A stretch of DNA of 26,209 bases, taken from a virus. Below the pieces are notes generated by a model. The model was not told where the DNA came from. It saw only the letters and a program-made list of their open reading frames with translations, and made no database searches. How positions within the stretch are numbered: the stretch's first letter is position 1; each line of letters begins with the position of its first letter. The DNA lies in the IMG/VR virus record IMGVR_UViG_3300000226_000008, positions 1 through 26,209 of that record. One strand, written 5' to 3'. The translations under genes were made by a program, and so were the position numbers. This document shows, piece by piece, positions 1-9,300 of the stretch.

Positions 1-125
1 CAATAGAAGAACCAGCTGATAATTTCGTTCTTTCTTCTGGCCCTGCCACTCCTACGGGACCATCAGGTCCTCCGAACTACGGTGGGGGGTATGGAGTTCC
101 AAATCCTGGACCCGCTGCTGGATAA
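1..125 (+). CDS. C-terminal end of a Gly/Pro-rich phage protein (5' partial)
   Basis: The reading frame is open from base 3 to the TAA at 123-125 and gives the last 40 residues of a protein whose start lies outside the window. The visible part is a low-complexity tail rich in Pro, Gly, Ser and Ala (for example SGPPNYGGGYGVPNPGPAAG). Such tails are usually flexible ends or linkers in virion proteins. The next gene begins 33 bases later on the same strand, so it is probably part of the same structural-gene unit. No function can be assigned from the visible piece, and there is no terminator between it and the next gene. Confidence 0.6.
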   Translation, partial: IEEPADNFVLSSGPATPTGPSGPPNYGGGYGVPNPGPAAG

Positions 126-158
126 TTAAAATGAATAAAAACTAAAAAAATATAAATT

Positions 159-914
159 ATGTCATTAGGAGGATCTGGATATCAGGGATCATATAGAATA
201 TTAAAAAACTCAGGAAGTATGACTGCTTTCTATGATGATATTGTCTATTGGGATATAGCAACAAACAGAAATAGATATTTTGTAACTTTTATGAAAGGTT
301 TATATGGATACCCTAATAACGGGCAAGAATCTATAGGTACTATGGAAATAGACCATCCTCATTATGCAAATGGTCATGATTCAACTGCTTCTATGGCAGC
401 AGGAGGTAATAGATTATCTGCAAAATATGATGCTTTTTTAGATTCTTATGAAGTAACTAACGAACCAAATTTAGCTAACCATCAATATAATGGATCTATA
501 CCTGTAACTCAATTAAAATCAGATAGATATTGGGCGACAACAATTACAAGCTCTATAGCTGCTGTTAGAACATACCATTATGAACATTATGAAGGATCTA
601 CAGCCCACACAGATACTAGAACATTTTCATCTTCTTATTTTTATCCTTTTACAAATCACTCTTTAGGAGTATTAAGAGAAGAACCAACAGTAATCTTAGA
701 TTTAAATAAAGAAAGTGAATTATATGATGGGTTGGGTAATGCAGGATTTGTAGTAGTACCTGAACAAACACATCAGAAAGTAAAAGACAATTTAAATTAT
801 TATTTAGAAAAAGCAGGATTATTAACAAAAACAACAAGAACAAAGAGACCATTAAGACCAAATCAAGCAAAAGCAGTAAAAAAACATAAAAGAAATGATA
901 GAAGAAGAAGTTAA
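159..914 (+). CDS. Putative virion structural protein, unknown fold (251 aa)
   Basis: I do not recognise the family. The start ATG lies in the A/T-rich context AAATATAAATTATG that is typical of this genome. The protein is rich in Gly, Ser, Tyr and Asn with an N-terminus MSLGGSGYQGSYRILKNSGS, has no signal peptide or membrane segment, and looks predominantly beta-structured in its first 200 residues. The last 35 residues form a strongly basic tail (Lys/Arg repeats ending RNDRRRS). It stands directly before three other structural genes, so a role in the tail, baseplate or fibre is likely by context only. The gene ends 49 bases before the next start, and that gap holds a copy of the repeated promoter-like motif. 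Confidence 0.75.
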   Translation: MSLGGSGYQGSYRILKNSGSMTAFYDDIVYWDIATNRNRYFVTFMKGLYGYPNNGQESIGTMEIDHPHYANGHDSTASMAAGGNRLSAKYDAFLDSYEVTNEPNLANHQYNGSIPVTQLKSDRYWATTITSSIAAVRTYHYEHYEGSTAHTDTRTFSSSYFYPFTNHSLGVLREEPTVILDLNKESELYDGLGNAGFVVVPEQTHQKVKDNLNYYLEKAGLLTKTTRTKRPLRPNQAKAVKKHKRNDRRRS

Positions 915-936
915 ATCTCACATTTCTTAAAAAACA

Positions 937-952
937 TTATATTTATAACAAA
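937..952 (+). promoter_or_regulatory. Repeated promoter-like motif, copy A
   Basis: The 16-base string TTATATTTATAACAAA lies 27 bases upstream of the ATG at 964. Identical or near-identical strings stand before the genes at 6379, 18894 and 20781, always on the coding strand and in short intergenic gaps. This spacing and recurrence suggests a phage late promoter or a conserved 5' leader element. The embedded TATTTATA is the reverse complement of the T4 late promoter core. Promoter activity is inferred. Confidence 0.6.
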
Positions 953-963
953 ACACAATAACA

Positions 964-1659
964 ATGGGATATTTAGACAACAGTAGCATTACAGTAGATG
1001 CAATTTTAACAAAAAGAGGACGTGAATTACTTGCACGTAATGATGGTTCATTTAAAATAACACAATTCGCTTTAGGTGATGATGAAATAGATTATACTTT
1101 ATTTAATGAAAATCATCCTAATGGAACACAATATTCAGGAGAAGCAATAGAAAATATGCCTATTATAGAAGCATTCCCTGATGAAAATAATATAATGCTT
1201 CATAAATTAATTACATTACCAAGAGGAACCTCAAAACTTCCTATAGTAACAGCTAATGTTTCTAAAATTACTCTTACAATTGGGGCAACTACAGTTGTTA
1301 ATCCTACAACAATGAACTTTAATGGCACTAACAATTCACAAGAACCAGGAGGATATATAGCTACAATTGCTGATAGAAGATTAGTAACAAGTTTCCAAGG
1401 ACAAGGAGCTTCAGCTAAAAAATATAAAACAATGAGACCATTTACTTCAACAAAAGTAAGTGAAGCAGTAGTGGGTAGTAGTATAACATTAACAGCTTTA
1501 AATAGTACCTCATTATTTGGAACAAATACAAAATTATTAACAACATTAACAATTGAAGGAGTAGATTCAGGAGCACGAGTAACTATTCCAGTTGAAATTT
1601 CTAAAGAAGTAGTAGCAAATATAGCTGCGCAAGGTGAAACAGGAATTCAATTAGCATAA
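964..1659 (+). CDS. Conserved T4-like phage structural protein (231 aa)
   Basis: The N-terminus MGYLDNSSITVDAILTKRGR, followed by a segment with ELLARNDGSF and FALGDDEIDYTLFNENHPNG, resembles a protein I know from marine T4-like phages, where it is annotated only as a structural or hypothetical protein. The middle and C-terminal parts are Thr/Ser/Val-rich and look beta-structured; no enzyme motif is visible. It follows a copy of the promoter-like motif at 937-952 and is followed 20 bases later by another structural gene, so it probably heads a transcription unit of virion proteins. The start codon context is ACAATAACAATGGG, without a Shine-Dalgarno sequence. An exact virion location cannot be given from sequence. 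Confidence 0.75.
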   Translation: MGYLDNSSITVDAILTKRGRELLARNDGSFKITQFALGDDEIDYTLFNENHPNGTQYSGEAIENMPIIEAFPDENNIMLHKLITLPRGTSKLPIVTANVSKITLTIGATTVVNPTTMNFNGTNNSQEPGGYIATIADRRLVTSFQGQGASAKKYKTMRPFTSTKVSEAVVGSSITLTALNSTSLFGTNTKLLTTLTIEGVDSGARVTIPVEISKEVVANIAAQGETGIQLA

Positions 1660-1679
1660 AAAAATAAAACAACAAAAAT

Positions 1680-2723
1680 ATGGGACTAATAAGATACGCA
1701 GAAGGAGACATAGTAAACGATACTCAAAGGTTAGGTACATCAACTTGGTATACTAACACAAACAAATTAACAACAGCTACTATGAAAACCTCTTCTGTAC
1801 AAAATGCAAATAATGGAAGTCCCGGAGCAACAGCTTTAGGATCTCATTATATAAATGTTTATTATAATAATTCACTTAGTGGTTCTGAATTTTCAGTAGC
1901 TTATGGACATATAAAAGGATCAGGATCATTAGATTATACTACAGGTACAGGGGGTACAGGATTTAGCCCTTCTAAAGTAATTTATAACCAATATAGACAA
2001 TTAGTATTTGGAGATGAAAATTCTTCATTTAGTTTTAATGGGTATACACCTGATCACATTTATGTAGTTAATGTTAGTAGAGCAAGATATAAACATAATC
2101 TTAAACCTGCTTCTATGATGTTAACATTAACGGCAAATGGAGCAGCAAAAATATACACAGACGATTCTATAACAACATCAGGATCAGCAGTAATGACAAA
2201 CGCAGGTAGACAATTTAATATTGTAGAAGGAACAACACCAGGAGTAATGACAGGTGGATCTTTAAACCAATCAAATACAGGTAATTTTGGATCTTATGGT
2301 TTATTTTACCCTGATTCCGGATTTATGGTTTTTAATCCTGATGCTTTAGATGATGAACATGGAGGGACAGCTATACAACCTGATGTAACTTCAAATTTAA
2401 CACAAAACGACAACCATGAAGCAATGGTACAAGCTATACAAGCAGGTAATTCATTTATATTAGACAGTGAAGAAAAAGTAAGTTCACAATTTTATTTTAC
2501 AAGAGCAAGAAACAGTGAATTTAATTATACTACAAATCCCTCATTTGTAGATACTAATGGATCTGTAAATATAACATCATTTATAGATAACCCAACAACA
2601 TATATTACAACTGTAGGGATGTATAATGATAGTGGGGATTTAGTAGCAGTTGCAAAATTAAGCCAACCAGTTACTAAAGATTTTACTAAAGAAGCACTTA
2701 TAAGAGTTAAATTAGACTACTAA
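1680..2723 (+). CDS. Putative virion structural protein with C-terminal VGMYND motif (347 aa)
   Basis: The protein is Gly/Ser/Thr/Asn-rich and looks beta-structured throughout, without signal peptide or membrane helices. A segment near residues 135-160 (LKPASMMLTLTANGAAKIYTDD) and the C-terminus at about 305-347 (TYITTVGMYNDSGDLVAVAK, then LSQPV and a final VKLDY) resemble parts of the next gene's product. The shared C-terminal motif suggests both proteins dock to the same partner or trimerise in the same way. From context it is a tail, baseplate or fibre component. It begins 20 bases after the preceding stop with an A-rich leader, and its stop is 12 bases before the next start. Confidence 0.75.
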   Translation: MGLIRYAEGDIVNDTQRLGTSTWYTNTNKLTTATMKTSSVQNANNGSPGATALGSHYINVYYNNSLSGSEFSVAYGHIKGSGSLDYTTGTGGTGFSPSKVIYNQYRQLVFGDENSSFSFNGYTPDHIYVVNVSRARYKHNLKPASMMLTLTANGAAKIYTDDSITTSGSAVMTNAGRQFNIVEGTTPGVMTGGSLNQSNTGNFGSYGLFYPDSGFMVFNPDALDDEHGGTAIQPDVTSNLTQNDNHEAMVQAIQAGNSFILDSEEKVSSQFYFTRARNSEFNYTTNPSFVDTNGSVNITSFIDNPTTYITTVGMYNDSGDLVAVAKLSQPVTKDFTKEALIRVKLDY

Positions 2724-2735
2724 AATGTCATCTAA

Positions 2736-4460
2736 ATGTCAGAAGTATACAAAAAGTTTACAGCCCAAGATATGGCCATTATCCCCTTCAATGCCCATAA
2801 ACAATACGATTTCGCTTCAGCATCAGCTGCAACTAATAAAGTAAAATATTACGCAACACAGTGGGTTTCAGAATCAGTATCTCTTTATACTAGTTCAAGT
2901 GCTTATTATGGAAGTGACACTAAAAATGTTGTTAAATATAGACAATTAGAAAATAGCTTTTATAAAAATTATAAAAGAGATATTTCTAATAAATTAGGAA
3001 CTACCCATTACGTTTATCAAAAAAGAGATTTTCACCAAAAAACAAACATACTCTCAACTCCTACAGGTTTATATGGGCAAGAAATAAAACCAGGATCTGT
3101 TTATATATCCTCAAGTGCTATATTCACAGATGATTTAAGAGGTAATCTTATAGTAAGTGGAACTAATTTAGATGATTATATTCATGACATAGATAATTGT
3201 ATTTTAAAAATAGGCCCCGAAAAAGGATATAAAAGATACGATCTAACTGTAAACGAAGGATATATATGGTATGATGCACATCAAAGAAGTCCTTTTTATA
3301 GAGATGGAAATTTAATGTACCCAAACAAAACATCCTATACTACTCCTGATTTTGGAGATGAATTTGATGATAGTTACTATTTTAATTTAATCCAATATAC
3401 AGGAGTTCAATTTGATGAACATACATTAAAGGCATCAATGGGAACTTGGCCAGCTATACATTTTTCTGGATCAGCTACAAACACAGAAATAAAAACCCCT
3501 CATAAAGAAACTTATGATTTTAATAAAAATGACGATTTCTCAATATCTTTTTGGGTAAAATTAGAAGCAGGATCAGCAGGAACTAATTCAACACCAGCTT
3601 ATATAATTTCTAAAAGTACAACAAAAACAGTAGTCCCTGCTGTAACTGCCCATGCTCATGGTCAACCAAAATCATTATTAACAACAGGATCAAACCAACC
3701 TATAGATGTTCCTTCAGAACCACAATACCCTTTTGAAGTATATTATAAAAGTAATAAAATAGAATTTAGAAGAAGTGATGGAAAGGGAACAGTAACAGCT
3801 CAATCAGCAACTTTAACATCAACTAATTGGAATCATATAACATGTAGATATTCAGGAGGAACCTTAGCAATATTTGCTAATGGAGCGGTTTCAGGGACTA
3901 CAGATACTGATAATACTCCTTCACTTGAAAAAACATTTCAAAATAATGCTAATGTCTATATAGGAAATAAAGGGGGAAAAGAAAACTACATGGTGGGAGA
4001 TTTAAGTCAAATCCAAATATACAATGTAGCTTTATCAAATACTCAAGTAACAAACCATTATAATCAAGTTAATGGTTCCCCTCATGTAGGAAATTGTTTT
4101 TATTCAATGGGAATAACAACTATAACCCACCCAGGATATGTAACTGCTTTAAAACCAGGAACAAATGAACTTCTTCAATATAAATTTAAAGGAACCCATA
4201 CAATATGGGAACATGAGTACCAATGTACCATTGATGAATATGAGTATAATGATACTTTAAACACATCGGCAAGACCTACAAAAACTTCACAAGACCAAAA
4301 TCTAGCAGACTTTGCAACAGGTTCACTTTTTAAACCATACGTTACTACAGTTGGTTTATATAATGAGCAAAATGATTTATTAGTAGTAGCTAAATTAGGA
4401 TCTCCTATAAGAATGTCAGATGAAACTGACACAACTATTGTAGTTCGCTGGGATACCTAA
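2736..4460 (+). CDS. Virion protein with LamG/concanavalin-like domain (574 aa)
   Basis: Residues about 1-215 form an N-terminal part with IKPGSVYISSSAIFTDDLRG and similar segments found in structural proteins of marine phages. Residues about 215-445 look like a LamG/concanavalin A-like lectin domain: the sequence DDFSISFWVKLE, then STNWNHITCRYSGGTLAIFA, NVYIGNKGG and DLSQIQIYNVALS follows the usual order of the LamG_3 family. Residues about 532-574 carry the motif YVTTVGLYNEQNDLLVVAKL shared with the preceding gene's C-terminus. LamG domains in phage virions commonly bind carbohydrate, so a receptor- or glycan-binding role is plausible but inferred. No hydrolase active site is visible. The alternative is a purely structural adhesin-like baseplate part. 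Confidence 0.75.
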   Translation: MSEVYKKFTAQDMAIIPFNAHKQYDFASASAATNKVKYYATQWVSESVSLYTSSSAYYGSDTKNVVKYRQLENSFYKNYKRDISNKLGTTHYVYQKRDFHQKTNILSTPTGLYGQEIKPGSVYISSSAIFTDDLRGNLIVSGTNLDDYIHDIDNCILKIGPEKGYKRYDLTVNEGYIWYDAHQRSPFYRDGNLMYPNKTSYTTPDFGDEFDDSYYFNLIQYTGVQFDEHTLKASMGTWPAIHFSGSATNTEIKTPHKETYDFNKNDDFSISFWVKLEAGSAGTNSTPAYIISKSTTKTVVPAVTAHAHGQPKSLLTTGSNQPIDVPSEPQYPFEVYYKSNKIEFRRSDGKGTVTAQSATLTSTNWNHITCRYSGGTLAIFANGAVSGTTDTDNTPSLEKTFQNNANVYIGNKGGKENYMVGDLSQIQIYNVALSNTQVTNHYNQVNGSPHVGNCFYSMGITTITHPGYVTALKPGTNELLQYKFKGTHTIWEHEYQCTIDEYEYNDTLNTSARPTKTSQDQNLADFATGSLFKPYVTTVGLYNEQNDLLVVAKLGSPIRMSDETDTTIVVRWDT

Positions 4461-4483
4461 AATACCTTTCGTACATTTAACGT

Positions 4484-4912
4484 ATGCAATGGAACTATCA
4501 AGACAAAATTATACAAGAAATCAATGATCTCCCAGAGGGCGCATTTGGTTTCATCTATCAAACAACTCATTTACCAACAGGAAAGAAGTACATTGGTAAA
4601 AAATCTTTAATTTACAATTTAAAGAAAAAATTAGGCAAAAAGGAAAAAGCCCTATATGAAGGTAAAGGCCGCCCACCAACATTCAAAAGAGTGTTAAAAG
4701 AAAGCGATTGGAAAACTTACTATGGTTCACATGCTTTTATTAAAGAAGCACATAATTATGATTTACATAGAAAAATACTACAGATTGCTTATAATAAAAA
4801 AGAACTTACATACTTAGAATGTAAATATCAATTTATATTAGAAGTTTTAGAAGACAAACAATATCTCAATGATAATATATTAGGTAAATTTTATGACAGG
4901 GACTTCAAATAG
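4484..4912 (+). CDS. SegE-like GIY-YIG domain protein (142 aa)
   Basis: The segment GFIYQTTHLPTGKKYIGKKS at residues about 22-41 has the spacing of a GIY-YIG nuclease core (GFIY for GIY, KYIGK for YIG). The rest, including SDWKTYYGSH, the pattern KELTYLECKYQF and the ending YLNDNILGKFYDRDF, fits the SegE-like GIY-YIG proteins of T4-like phages. GIY-YIG enzymes cut DNA, in T4 as free-standing homing endonucleases or in recombination and repair. An Arg and a Glu are usually needed for catalysis; candidates are present, but I cannot confirm them without alignment. It overlaps the next gene by 20 bases. Start: ATG within ACGTATGCAATGG. Confidence 0.75.
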   Translation: MQWNYQDKIIQEINDLPEGAFGFIYQTTHLPTGKKYIGKKSLIYNLKKKLGKKEKALYEGKGRPPTFKRVLKESDWKTYYGSHAFIKEAHNYDLHRKILQIAYNKKELTYLECKYQFILEVLEDKQYLNDNILGKFYDRDFK

Positions 4913-5423
4913 AAAACTATTCCAGTTTGATATATCTACAGAAAAATCAGATTTACTATTAACCTTTTTAGAAACACGAGATCTTGAAAAAAACATAGGA
5001 TTTACAGTAAATTTTGGAATAAAGTGTAATAATACAAGTTGTATTCATGATTTTGGAAACATGAATATTAATATTAAAACAAACAATCATGAATTTTATA
5101 GTATTATGAATGTTGTTTTTAATAAAATTGGGGATTTTTTAAAAGATAACCCTAAATATTGTTTTCTTTCTTTTATGACCAAAGTCCCAATATTAGAAGA
5201 ATTCTATCAAAGAATGGCTACAAAAAGGTGGCCGGATATTACTATTAAAAAAAATAAAGACACACGTGAAGTTTATATATATAGAGATGGGGTAGAATGG
5301 AAGGGAGAAATTTTTAAATCAATAGATACAAAAACTAATAAAGAAGTTCCCCAAGAACCTTTTAGTTATTTTGAATTCCCTTTACGAAATAAAATAATAA
5401 ACCATCTTAAAAGATTTAAGTAA
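4893..5423 (+). CDS. Hypothetical protein (176 aa)
   Basis: The family is not recognised. The predicted start lies inside the end of the upstream GIY-YIG gene (20-base overlap), and the stop TAA overlaps the start of the primase gene as TAATG, so it is translationally coupled on both sides. The protein is soluble in appearance. A middle segment (NNHEFYSIMNVVFNKIGDFL, then PKYCFLSFMTKVPILEEFYQ and RMATKRWPD) is loosely like the C-terminal part of acetyltransferase folds, but this is too weak to call. Its place between a nuclease-like gene and the primase hints at DNA metabolism, by context only. Confidence 0.7.
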   Translation: MTGTSNRKLFQFDISTEKSDLLLTFLETRDLEKNIGFTVNFGIKCNNTSCIHDFGNMNINIKTNNHEFYSIMNVVFNKIGDFLKDNPKYCFLSFMTKVPILEEFYQRMATKRWPDITIKKNKDTREVYIYRDGVEWKGEIFKSIDTKTNKEVPQEPFSYFEFPLRNKIINHLKRFK

Positions 5424-6346
5424 TGAAAGAAGATTTATTAAAAAGATTATTAGAATCAATTTTAGGAGGAAGTAAGTCTGCTCGTGGAGGAGATGAAGCT
5501 GTTTTTACCTGTCCTTCTTGTAACCACCATAAAAAAAAATTAACATTTAATTTAGCATCTCAAAAATTTCAATGTTGGGTTTGTGGTTATAAAGGTCATA
5601 GAGCTTTTCAATTACTTAAAAAAGCTAATGCCCCAGGAGCTGCATTTGGTACTTTAAAAGAAATTGACAAACAATACAACTTCAAATCAAAAATCAAACA
5701 AAAAGTTGATGCTAACACTTTAACGCTACCTAAAGAAGTTACACCTATAATGTCAAGTTCTGCAGTTTTATCAAAACACGCATTACATTATTTAGATCAA
5801 AGAGGAATCACACAACAAGACGTAGTAAAATACGATTTACATTACTGTGAACAAGGACCATTAAGGAATATGGTAGTAGTTCCTTCATATGATAAGGATG
5901 GTTTTTTAAATTATTATGTAGGTCGTTCGTTCGATAAAAACGCGTATATTAAACATAAGTTGGCTTCCAGTACCAAGGACATAATTGGGTTTGAAATGTA
6001 TATAAACTGGGATCTTCCCGTGATTTTGTGCGAAGGTGCGTTCGATGCAATGGCTATAAAACGTAATGCGATTCCTTTGTTTGGAAAAAAGTTGTCTACA
6101 ACATTAATGAAAAAAATCATTAAAAGTAATGTAAAAAAAATATATTTAGCTTTAGATGAAGATGCTTTAAAAGATGCTTTTAACCACGCTGAAACATTTA
6201 TGTCTTATGGAAAACGAGTTTATCTTATAGAAATGGGTGATAAAGACCCATCAGAACTTGGTTTTGAAACATTTACTAAACTACTCCACAACGCAACAGA
6301 ACTTACTACTTCGACACTGATGAAAAAGAGGTTAGCCTTGTCGTAG
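5423..6346 (+). CDS. DNA primase, zinc ribbon plus Toprim (T4 gp61-like)
   Basis: The protein (307 aa) would make RNA primers for lagging-strand synthesis. The N-terminus has a four-cysteine zinc ribbon at Cys30, Cys33, Cys51 and Cys54 (CPSC ... CWVC), with a basic HHKKK stretch. The C-terminal half is a Toprim domain: PVILCEGAFDAMAI supplies the catalytic Glu204, LALDEDAL supplies the acidic pair Asp245/Asp247, and GDKDPSELG follows as in other bacteriophage primases. Length is close to T4 gp61 (about 340 aa). The bases about 5910-6090, encoding the Toprim core, use TTG, GCG, TCG and GTG codons that are rare in the flanking genes, a possible recombination patch. The start overlaps the previous stop. 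Confidence 0.85.
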   Translation: MKEDLLKRLLESILGGSKSARGGDEAVFTCPSCNHHKKKLTFNLASQKFQCWVCGYKGHRAFQLLKKANAPGAAFGTLKEIDKQYNFKSKIKQKVDANTLTLPKEVTPIMSSSAVLSKHALHYLDQRGITQQDVVKYDLHYCEQGPLRNMVVVPSYDKDGFLNYYVGRSFDKNAYIKHKLASSTKDIIGFEMYINWDLPVILCEGAFDAMAIKRNAIPLFGKKLSTTLMKKIIKSNVKKIYLALDEDALKDAFNHAETFMSYGKRVYLIEMGDKDPSELGFETFTKLLHNATELTTSTLMKKRLALS

Positions 6347-6350
6347 AGGT

Positions 6351-6366
6351 TTATATTTATAACAAA
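6351..6366 (+). promoter_or_regulatory. Repeated promoter-like motif, copy B
   Basis: The string TTATATTTATAACAAA is identical over 16 bases to copy A and lies 28 bases before the ATG at 6379, in the 32-base gap after the primase gene. It probably starts the transcription unit that runs from the 1318-residue protein toward the terminator at 15076. Function is inferred from recurrence. Confidence 0.6.
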
Positions 6367-6378
6367 CTGTATTAATTA

Positions 6379-9300
6379 ATGGCAAACATCGCACTTTTAC
6401 CTGGTGGATTTAAACCACCCCATGCTGGACATTACGCCGTAACTAAATATCTTTCTCAAAAATCGGGGGCAGAAGTTTTAGTTAGAGTAGGAGCAAAAGA
6501 AAGAGATAGCATAACACAAGCTATGTCAATTAAAATATGGGACATATATGGTGTTAACGCTGAACCAGCTTCTTCAGATTCTCCTATTGCGGATGTTTTT
6601 AAATATGTAGAAGAAAAAGCTACAGAGGAAGACACAATTTATGTAGGTACAGGAGAAAAAGATTTTCCACGTTTTAAAGTATTAACAGACCCCTCATTTA
6701 AACCAGATAATTACAAAAAATACAACCCAAAGGGAGTAAAAGTAATAGAAATACCAATCCCACCACAAGCAGGAGGTGTGTCAGGTACTAAAATGAGAGA
6801 ATTTGTTATGAATGATCAAAAAGATCAATTTCAAGAATTTTTACCAAACCATGTAGATAAAGATAAAATTTGGGGTATAGTATTAGGTTTAAATGAAAAT
6901 CTTTCAGAATCAAAGACCATTACTATTAAATATACAACAGATAATATAAATAATGGTTTTATAAAATTAAAAGACGTAGAAAATAAAGGAAATTATGTCC
7001 AAGCTTCAGATATAAAAATAGTAGATAAAGACACAGAAGAAGAAGATCCAAATCTTAGTGGTGATAATAAACCTTTTGCAAATCCTGATAATGCCAAAAA
7101 TATCCCCGATGAAATTAAAGATATTAGTGGGGATATTTTTGAGGGGACTTTAATCTCAACAAATGATAATTCTTTAACATCTTTTAAAAATAAAACCATA
7201 ACAATTATGGGGTTATCAGAAGATGAAAACACTTCAGGAAGAAAATTTTTAATAGAAACAGAAGGCAAAACAACAATAGCAACATTTACAGACTCTGAAT
7301 TAAATGAAGATCTATATGACCCAAACGACCATGTTTTAGATTATATGAAAAGCAGTGAATTTAAAGCAGGATATACAAAACCAGATGACATTGAACCTGG
7401 GTACAAATATAGAAGAGGAGGAATGTATACTGGTGGGGGAATGGGTGCAGGAGGAATGTATGAATCTCTTGAGGGGGATAAAGCAAGTAAAATATTTGTT
7501 ATGAAATCTCCTCATACCCCTAAAGGACAAAAATGGGATCATATAGGATTTATATTAAATGATGGAAGATTAAGAGATATGAGTGGTCATAGAGGATCAG
7601 ATAAGGCCCCAGAAACATACAAATACGAAGATACAGAAGAACTCTTCCAAATGCCTAAAGATAAAAATGAGGCAATAAAAAAAGGATTATATGCTGAAAA
7701 ACCACTACCTAAAGAAATAACAATACCAGATACTATAGCTTGTGATATTAAAACAAAAAACAAAGCAGAAAATTGTGGTAGTTTTGTTAAAATAGTATTA
7801 TCAAATAATGGTATAGAAACAACAAAAAGTAATTGGATGGGGGATATTTATAATTCTTTAAATGAAGATCATCAATCAGAAACTGGTAAAATTTTACATG
7901 CTTACGATTTTGACGACACAATAGCTCAAGTAAAAGCTAATATTAGAACTACTATAACAAGTCCTAAAGGAGATTATGAAAGGATATTAGACATACCTTC
8001 AGATAAATTCCCCGAAGTTTCTAAAGAAATGGAAGCAAAATTCAGTATGATGAATTTCGATTATAATTTCTCAGAATTTGAAAAACAAATAAACGATGCT
8101 ATTGTAAATAGTAAAGTCTTAAATAAACTAAAATCATCTTTAAGTAATCCTCAAATAAAAACAACTATACTAACAGCTCGTTCTATAGGACACCCAGTAA
8201 CAAGATATCTTAAAAGTATAGGTTTAGACGCTTATGTTGTACCTTTAGGATTACAAGTAGGAGGTAGAGTAACAGGCCAAGATAAAGCAGATTGGATTGA
8301 AAATCATATAAATAAAGGCTATAAAACAGTTTACTTTATTGATGATTCAGAAGAAAATAGAACAGCAGTAGCTGCATTAAAAGACAAACACCCAGACGTA
8401 AATTTAACAGTAGAAGACCCAGCAACCGTTAATGAAATGATGGGTATGATGTCTGAACCCGAAAAAAAGAAACATGCTAAAAACATGAAACGCTTAAGTA
8501 AGGATATGTCTAATATGAAAGGAAATAACTATGGGGGAGGAGGTTACAAAGTACCTGATTATGTAAAAGGCACACTTACAAGAAAAATGACTGAGAAAAT
8601 GTCAACAGCAGACATAGACGCTGTAGACACATTCGCAGATAAACAACTTAATCCTGTTGACGTAGATTTAACATCTAACCATTTTTTCGACAGATTAAAT
8701 GATCCTCGTAATCAAAAAGAAATATCACAAGCAGAATTAATTGGATTCTTTAAACGTTTAGCTAGAAAAAAAGACGAATTTGTTAAATTTTTAGTTAAAT
8801 ATAAAGAATTAGTAGTTTATGATAATAGAACAAACATAAATATCCCCTTCATGAAGTCAGCTAATTCAGCAATAGCTAAAACTGTAATGAGGAAAAAAGA
8901 TTTCCAAACATCTAGTCCAAAAATATCATTAGAAACAACATATGCAGGAGATGGGATAGACCCCTCTCATACATCAGGGTATGGGGGACACGATTTAATT
9001 TCTCAATATAAGGATCAGATAAAAGATCCTCAACAATATAGAGATCTTCAACTTATGATAGCTCAAAATAAAGATAAAGAAGCAAAAAAATGGTTAAAAG
9101 TAAATGGATATATGAATGAAACAAAAGTATTTTCACAAGAATGGTGGAAAGAACAACTCACAGAAGTTATAACAGAAACAAAAGCAAACACACATTTAAC
9201 ACATCTTGAAGAATTAGTATTAACTCAAGGACAAGATGGTTTTAATCAAGCAAAATCTTTCCTTTATGAATTAATTAAAAATTTAAAAGGGGAAGACAAT

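Noticed and set aside
649-921. Long open frames on the minus strand (also at 4175, 6993, 10555, 11210, 12366, 20341, 24356)
   Set aside because: They lie opposite well-supported + strand genes and have low-complexity Ser/Leu/Phe-rich products that mirror the codon use of the other strand.
4893-5423. Acetyltransferase assignment for the 176-residue protein
   Set aside because: Only a loose pattern in the middle of the protein fits, and no acetyl-CoA-binding R/Q-x-x-G-x-G/A motif is visible.
7838-7856. Further TATTTATA strings inside coding regions (for example near 7845) as promoters
   Set aside because: They lack the AACAAA extension and are not followed by a gene start; such strings are expected by chance in AT-rich DNA.
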